Shown: positions 4,830 through 8,091 of the stretch, piece after piece
How positions within the stretch are numbered: the first letter of the stretch is position 1
Layout of the letters: each line of letters begins with the position of its first letter
The notes under the pieces: generated by a model
What the model saw: only the letters and a program-made list of their open reading frames with translations
Database searches by the model: none
What the model was told of the DNA's origin: nothing
Position numbers and translations under genes: made by a program
Assembly (NCBI GenBank): GCA_025936205.1
Contig: JAICTU010000425.1
Span: forward strand, 1-8,091
Direction of reading: 5' to 3'
DNA length: 8,091 nt
Source: Polyangiaceae bacterium
GTDB taxonomy: Bacteria; Myxococcota; Polyangia; Polyangiales; Polyangiaceae

Positions 4830-6365
4830 TCACTCACTGCGGGAGAGGCCGAACGAGCGGATCAGGCTGTAGACGTGCGAGCGCGCGATATCGAGGCGCT
4901 CGGCGGCTTGCTTCACGTTCCAGCTGGTCTCGCGCAGGGTGTCGAGCAACAGCCGCTCCTGGAACTGGCGCGTGGCCTGTTGAAAGGTTTGCGCGCGTGG
5001 CTCGGCGCAGGCGCGGCCCTCGCCGGGGAACAGGTGCTCGCGCTCGATCACCGTGCTGCCGCGGCCGCCGGAGCGGATCACCGCGGCCTCGACCGCGTGC
5101 TCGAGCTGGCGCACGTTGCCGGGCCACTCCGCGTTGAGAGCGGCCTGCAAGGCCGAGGGGGCAAACTTGAGCCGGCCGAAGCCGTGGGCCTGGGAGGCGC
5201 GGGCCGCGAAGAACTCCATCAGCTCCGGGATGTCGCTGCTGCGCTCGGACAGGGACGGGACGCGCAAGGGCATCACCTGCAGCCGGTAGCGCAGGTCTTC
5301 GCGGAAGCGCTTTTCCTGCACGGCGAGCGCCAGATCCATGTTGGTAGCGGCGATCAGGCGCACGTCCGCGGTGCGCGCCTTGTTGCTGCCGAGCGGGTAG
5401 TACTGGCGCGACTGCAGGAACTGCAGCAGCTTGGCCTGCGTGGCGAGCGTCAGCTCGCCGACCTCGTCCAGGAAGAGCGTGCCGTGCTCGGCGGCATCCA
5501 GCTTGCCGTCGATGCGGCGTGTGGCGGTCGAGTGCGCGCCCGGCATCGCACCGAACAGTTCGCTCTCCAGCAACGTCTCGGGGATGGCGGCGCAGTTCAG
5601 CTCCACGAAGGGCTGCCCGGCGCGGCGGCTGTTTTCGTGCAGGATGCGCGCGAGCTGGGTCTTGCCCGTGCCCGAGGCCCCGGTGAGCAGCACGCACACG
5701 TCCACCGGCGCCACCAGCGAAACCTGCGCCAGCGTGTCGGCCGTGGCGGCGCTGTGGCCCACGAAGTTGGGCAGGCGTAACACCTTGCGATAGGGCAGGG
5801 TCGCGTCCTGCTCGTCGCGCAGGCGCCGCTTCACGAGCAGACGATCCGCGAACACCGCCAGGTGCCGCGCGAACATCTGCGTGAGCGCCACCTCGTCCTC
5901 GCTGAAGGGGCCGCGCGCCGTGCGATCCTGCAGATAGACCACACCCATCACTGACGCGCTGCCGATCGGCACGCACAGCACCGCTTCGATCTGGTTCTGC
6001 TGCACGCTGCGGCGGTCCCGAAAGCGCTGATCGAGCACGGCGGAAGCCGTCACCACCGGCTCGCCGCTGGCGACCGCCTCGGCGATGATGCCGTGCGAGA
6101 CCACGTCCCGGATCTCCGCGACCTCGGCATCGGAGCAGCCCTGCGCCACCTCCCAGCGCAGCGGCTCGGGATTCGCAGAGCGCTCATCGAACAGCTCCAG
6201 ATAACCCTTGCGGGCCTGGGCCATGCTCGTGACCAGGCCGAGCGCCGTTTCGATCAGCTGCTCGATGCTGTCGTGCGCGCCCAGCTCCAGGAGCGTGCGG
6301 TACAGATCGCGCTCCTGGCGCAGCCTCTCCACGGACGGATCTCCTGGAATCTCTCGTTGCGCCAT
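4830..6365 (-). CDS. GAF-domain sigma-54-type transcriptional activator (AAA+, Fis HTH) with GAHSTA loop
   Basis: This 511-residue regulator has three parts. Residues about 20-190 are a GAF-type sensory domain (from SVERLRQERDLYRTLLELG to the FADRLLV helix), which would bind a small ligand; no receiver domain is present. Residues about 200-430 are a sigma-54-activator AAA+ ATPase: Walker A GASGTGKT (229-236), Walker B GTLFLDE (295-301, D300/E301) and the arginine-rich FREDLRYRL region. The C-terminus (about 468-511) has a Fis-type helix-turn-helix, NVKQAAERLDIARSHVYSLI. The sigma-54-contacting GAFTGA loop reads GAHSTA (276-281), with F to H, T to S and G to T. The ATG at 6365 was chosen because the GAF region begins soon after it and GAAGGG lies 12 bases upstream. 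The frame stays open back to 6557, but that extension is not protein-like. The gene is divergent from the kinase gene, which carries a sigma-54 promoter and is a likely target. Confidence 0.92.
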   Translation of the reverse strand: MAQREIPGDPSVERLRQERDLYRTLLELGAHDSIEQLIETALGLVTSMAQARKGYLELFDERSANPEPLRWEVAQGCSDAEVAEIRDVVSHGIIAEAVASGEPVVTASAVLDQRFRDRRSVQQNQIEAVLCVPIGSASVMGVVYLQDRTARGPFSEDEVALTQMFARHLAVFADRLLVKRRLRDEQDATLPYRKVLRLPNFVGHSAATADTLAQVSLVAPVDVCVLLTGASGTGKTQLARILHENSRRAGQPFVELNCAAIPETLLESELFGAMPGAHSTATRRIDGKLDAAEHGTLFLDEVGELTLATQAKLLQFLQSRQYYPLGSNKARTADVRLIAATNMDLALAVQEKRFREDLRYRLQVMPLRVPSLSERSSDIPELMEFFAARASQAHGFGRLKFAPSALQAALNAEWPGNVRQLEHAVEAAVIRSGGRGSTVIEREHLFPGEGRACAEPRAQTFQQATRQFQERLLLDTLRETSWNVKQAAERLDIARSHVYSLIRSFGLSRSE

Positions 6366-6461
6366 CTGCTGGGCCGGCCCTTCACGGTACCATGCACGCC
6401 CCAGCTGCCTGGTTGCAACTCGCAGACTACCCGAGGGGTCGCTATTTAGCAGTGAAGCATC

Positions 6462-6470
6462 TGATATAAT
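6462..6470 (+). promoter_or_regulatory. Extended -10 element TGATATAAT
   Basis: A perfect TATAAT (6465-6470) preceded by TG at the extended -10 position lies in a distinct AT-rich island (about 6440-6490). It points right, towards the kinase gene, which would have a leader of about 350 bases. No good -35 hexamer is present (CTATTT at 17 bp), but extended -10 promoters can do without one. The same AT-rich island could also serve the divergent activator gene. Confidence 0.4.
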
Positions 6471-6593
6471 TGGGAAATATTCTTGAAATTCGTGCGCAGG
6501 GCGCAGCCGCTGCTCGACGTCCGGCACGGGTTCCCAAGGTCCGTTCTCGCTCGGCATCAGGTGGAAGGGATAGACGAGCGTCGCGTGAACTCG

Positions 6594-6612
6594 TCGCGAT
6601 CGAATCGCGATC
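6594..6612. repeat. Direct repeat of TCGCGATC with 11-bp period
   Basis: TCGCGATC occurs at 6594-6601 and again at 6605-6612, one helical turn apart and each containing the palindrome TCGCGA. This spacing suits cooperative binding by a regulator, but the motif is short and may be chance in GC-rich DNA. Confidence 0.25.
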
Positions 6613-6619
6613 CTCGAAC

Positions 6620-6645
6620 GGCTCCGGGCTCACCCCCGAGGAGCC
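6620..6645. repeat. Stem-loop GGCTCC / GGAGCC
   Basis: A 6-bp perfect stem (6620-6625 with 6640-6645) surrounds a loop in which GGG can pair with CCC across a two-base bulge. No T run follows on either strand. It is part of the structured divergent intergenic region. Confidence 0.3.
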
Positions 6646-6649
6646 AAAT

Positions 6650-6718
6650 TCTGAAATATCAGACACACCGCCGATCGGGTGTCGTCTGCAGAAGACGTCC
6701 TGTGCCGCGTCCGGCACA
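6650..6718. promoter_or_regulatory. Cluster of four short inverted repeats, candidate upstream activator sites
   Basis: Four dyads follow one another: TCTGA-N4-TCAGA (6650-6663), ACACC-N8-GGTGT (6665-6682), CGTCT-N5-AGACG (6683-6697) and the strongest, TGTGCCG-CGTC-CGGCACA (6701-6718, a 7-bp perfect stem). They end about 77 bp before the GG of the sigma-54 promoter, within the distance at which sigma-54 activators normally bind. The last dyad has TGT and ACA ends separated by 12 bases, like a Fis-type activator site. GGCACACG recurs 24 bp downstream (6737-6744). Binding by the neighbouring activator is inferred. Confidence 0.4.
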
Positions 6719-6792
6719 CGCGACTGAGTGCGCGGGGGCACACGGCGAGCGGATTCGCGAGGTTTCTCACCCGCGCGGGGAGTTTTGCAGCG

Positions 6793-6809
6793 TTGGCATG
6801 ACGGTTGCT
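6793..6809 (+). promoter_or_regulatory. Sigma-54 (-24/-12) promoter upstream of the kinase gene
   Basis: TTGGCATG-ACGG-TTGCT matches the sigma-54 consensus TTGGCACG-N4-TTGCW at all positions but one (T for C). The invariant GG (6795-6796) and GC (6807-6808) are separated by exactly 10 bp. Transcription would begin near 6820. The adjacent divergent gene encodes a sigma-54-type activator. The predicted start site lies only about three bases before the GTG used for the kinase gene, so that mRNA is either near-leaderless or translated from a start further in. Confidence 0.75.
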
Positions 6810-6822
6810 CAACTCCCCCGCG

Positions 6823-8091
6823 GTGACTCAAAGCGAGAATCGAATCGAGCGCGCGGAGCAGACTCGACCTTGCGAAGAGCTCCTGGGCCTGGACTTGGCC
6901 GCTCCAGAGTCAGCGAGAGCGCTGGCGGAGCGCGAGCCGGCGCCCCCGTTTGGGCGCGATGCTGTCGGGCGCGATGCTGGGCCGCGCGAGAGCGCGTCTT
7001 CTTCTGGCCGCGAGTCCGCGCACTGCCTGAGTGACGAGCAGGTGCTCGCGTTCAGCGAGGGCAGCCTGCCGCCGGAGGCCATGGACTCGGTGAACGCCCA
7101 CCTCGACTGGTGCCCCACCTGCCAGGAGCTGGTCAACGCGGCGGTCCACGACTGGGACCATCCGCCGGCGTCGGTGGCGTCCGACCGCATCTGGATGGCG
7201 ACCTTCGGCCCACGCCAGATGATTGCCGGCCGCTACCGCATCGAGCGCTTTCTCGGCCGCGGCGGCATGGGCGAAGTGTATGCGGCGTTCGACACCGTGC
7301 TCAGCGACCACGTGGCGCTCAAGACGGTGCTCTCGACCAGCTCCGACAACCCGAGCGCCGTCAAACGCCTGATCTCCGAGGCGCGGCTCGCCCGGCGCAT
7401 CAGCCATCCCAACATTTGCCGCGTGCACGACGTGGGCGTGCACGAAGACCACGGACGCATCGACGAACGCCTGCACTTCCTCACGATGGAGTTCATCGAA
7501 GGCAAGCGCCTCGGTCAGATCCTGCGTGCGGGCCCGCTGCCGCTCGAGCTCGCCCTGCGCATTGCGCGCCAGATCCTCTCCGGGCTCGACGCCGCGCATC
7601 GCGCCGGCGTGTTGCACCGCGACCTCAAGAGCGACAACATCATGGTCAAGGGCGCGGGCGACGCGGTCCACATCACCATCACCGACTTCGGGCTCTCCCA
7701 GGCGCTCGATGCGCACGCGCGCGCGATTGGCGGCGGCCGCCAGGAGCGCGTCGGCAGCCTCGCCTACATGGCTCCCGAACAAATTCTCGGCCACGACCTG
7801 GGCCCGGAGACGGACGTCTTCGGCTTCGGCGTCGTGCTCTTCGAAATGCTGTGCGGGCGCCTGCCGTTCTTATCGGAAGGCGAAAACCCGCGCGAGATGG
7901 CCCTGCGCCGCTTGAACGAGCACGCCGAGCCACCGAGCCGCTATCGCGCAGACCTTCCTGCGGCGCTCGATGCGATCGTGAGGCGCTGCCTGGAGCTGGG
8001 GCGCGAAGTGAGATTCAGGTCGGCGGGTGAGGTGCTCGAGGCGTTGAAGGAAGTGGACGCGGGCGGGGTGGGCTCGAGCGAAGAGGCTTCG
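6823..8091 (+). CDS. Ser/Thr protein kinase with N-terminal anti-sigma-type zinc finger (3' truncated)
   Basis: The frame runs open from the TGA at 6799-6801 to the window end, giving 423 residues. Residues 1-66 are low-complexity and hydrophilic. A zinc-binding C-x24-H-x3-C-x2-C motif follows (C68, H93, C97, C100), as in anti-sigma-factor zinc fingers (zf-HC2). The Hanks-type kinase domain begins near residue 135 with the glycine loop GRGGMGEVY (from 145), ATP-binding K167 in VALK, catalytic HRDLKSDN (265-272, D267), DFG (288-290) and APE (317-319), so it looks active. No membrane helix is visible before the cut; a C-terminal sensor or effector region may follow. GTG at 6823 is tentative: TTG 6895 is an alternative, and the first in-frame ATG (7081) would remove part of the zinc finger. 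The gene is preceded by a sigma-54 promoter and is divergent from the activator gene. Confidence 0.9.
   Translation, partial: MTQSENRIERAEQTRPCEELLGLDLAAPESARALAEREPAPPFGRDAVGRDAGPRESASSSGRESAHCLSDEQVLAFSEGSLPPEAMDSVNAHLDWCPTCQELVNAAVHDWDHPPASVASDRIWMATFGPRQMIAGRYRIERFLGRGGMGEVYAAFDTVLSDHVALKTVLSTSSDNPSAVKRLISEARLARRISHPNICRVHDVGVHEDHGRIDERLHFLTMEFIEGKRLGQILRAGPLPLELALRIARQILSGLDAAHRAGVLHRDLKSDNIMVKGAGDAVHITITDFGLSQALDAHARAIGGGRQERVGSLAYMAPEQILGHDLGPETDVFGFGVVLFEMLCGRLPFLSEGENPREMALRRLNEHAEPPSRYRADLPAALDAIVRRCLELGREVRFRSAGEVLEALKEVDAGGVGSSEEAS

Noticed and set aside
6366..6557. 64-residue upstream extension of the sigma-54 activator frame
   Set aside because: It has no start with a good ribosome binding site, crosses the AT-rich promoter-like island, and does not look like protein compared with the conserved GAF region after the ATG at 6365.
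6483..7034. 183-codon plus-strand frame in the divergent intergenic region
   Set aside because: It begins with TTG without a ribosome binding site, runs through the dyads and the sigma-54 promoter, overlaps the kinase in another frame and resembles no protein.
6910..7794. 294-codon minus-strand open frame opposite the kinase (also a plus-strand frame at 7110-8030)
   Set aside because: The plus-strand kinase frame contains every Hanks motif; these other frames have none.
1..8091. CRISPR arrays, tRNA or rRNA genes
   Set aside because: No regularly spaced direct repeats and no tRNA- or rRNA-like segments were seen on either strand.

Overview
The window is high-GC bacterial DNA with strongly G/C-biased third codon positions. 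Its gene content is a receiver-GGDEF diguanylate cyclase, a lipoprotein cellulase, a Uma2-family nuclease, a GAF-AAA+ sigma-54 activator and a zinc-finger/Hanks-type Ser/Thr kinase fusion. Together these point to a myxobacterium, probably of the Polyangiales/Sorangium type. That placement is an inference from gene content, because no marker gene is present.

Layout, left to right. (1) 1-1621, + strand: the tail of an unidentified gene, then a receiver-GGDEF diguanylate cyclase 13 bp downstream. (2) 1622-1773: a spacer with a G-rich repeat, a perfect 9-bp hairpin and a possible -10 box. (3) 1774-2958, + strand: a secreted GH5 (GH5_2-like) endoglucanase lipoprotein. (4) 3052-3627, + strand: a Uma2-family PD-(D/E)XK protein. 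(5) 3628-4112: no credible gene. This stretch holds a 331-bp MITE-like element with 22-bp terminal inverted repeats (21/22 matching) flanked by a direct repeat TTGAAA. It is followed by a compact promoter whose -10 box lies inside a 16-bp perfect palindrome. (6) 4113-4810, + strand: a ribbon-helix-helix antitoxin and PIN-domain toxin pair (FitAB/VapBC type) driven by that promoter. (7) 4830-6365, - strand: a GAF-AAA+-Fis sigma-54-type activator whose GAFTGA loop reads GAHSTA. (8) 6366-6822: a divergent intergenic region with an AT-rich island, a run of short inverted repeats and a near-consensus sigma-54 promoter (TTGGCATG-N4-TTGCT) pointing right. (9) 6823 to the window end, + strand: a protein kinase with an N-terminal anti-sigma-type zinc finger, cut off at its 3' end.

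How the parts fit together. The most coherent unit is regions 7-9. A GAF-domain activator is transcribed away from a kinase gene that carries a -24/-12 promoter and candidate upstream activator sites at the usual distance, so the activator may sense a small ligand and switch on the kinase. The altered GAFTGA loop makes this worth testing. The second notable item is the MITE-like element directly upstream of the toxin-antitoxin promoter. It appears to be undocumented from sequence alone and its ends do not match an insertion-sequence family I recognise. The other genes look like independent single units.
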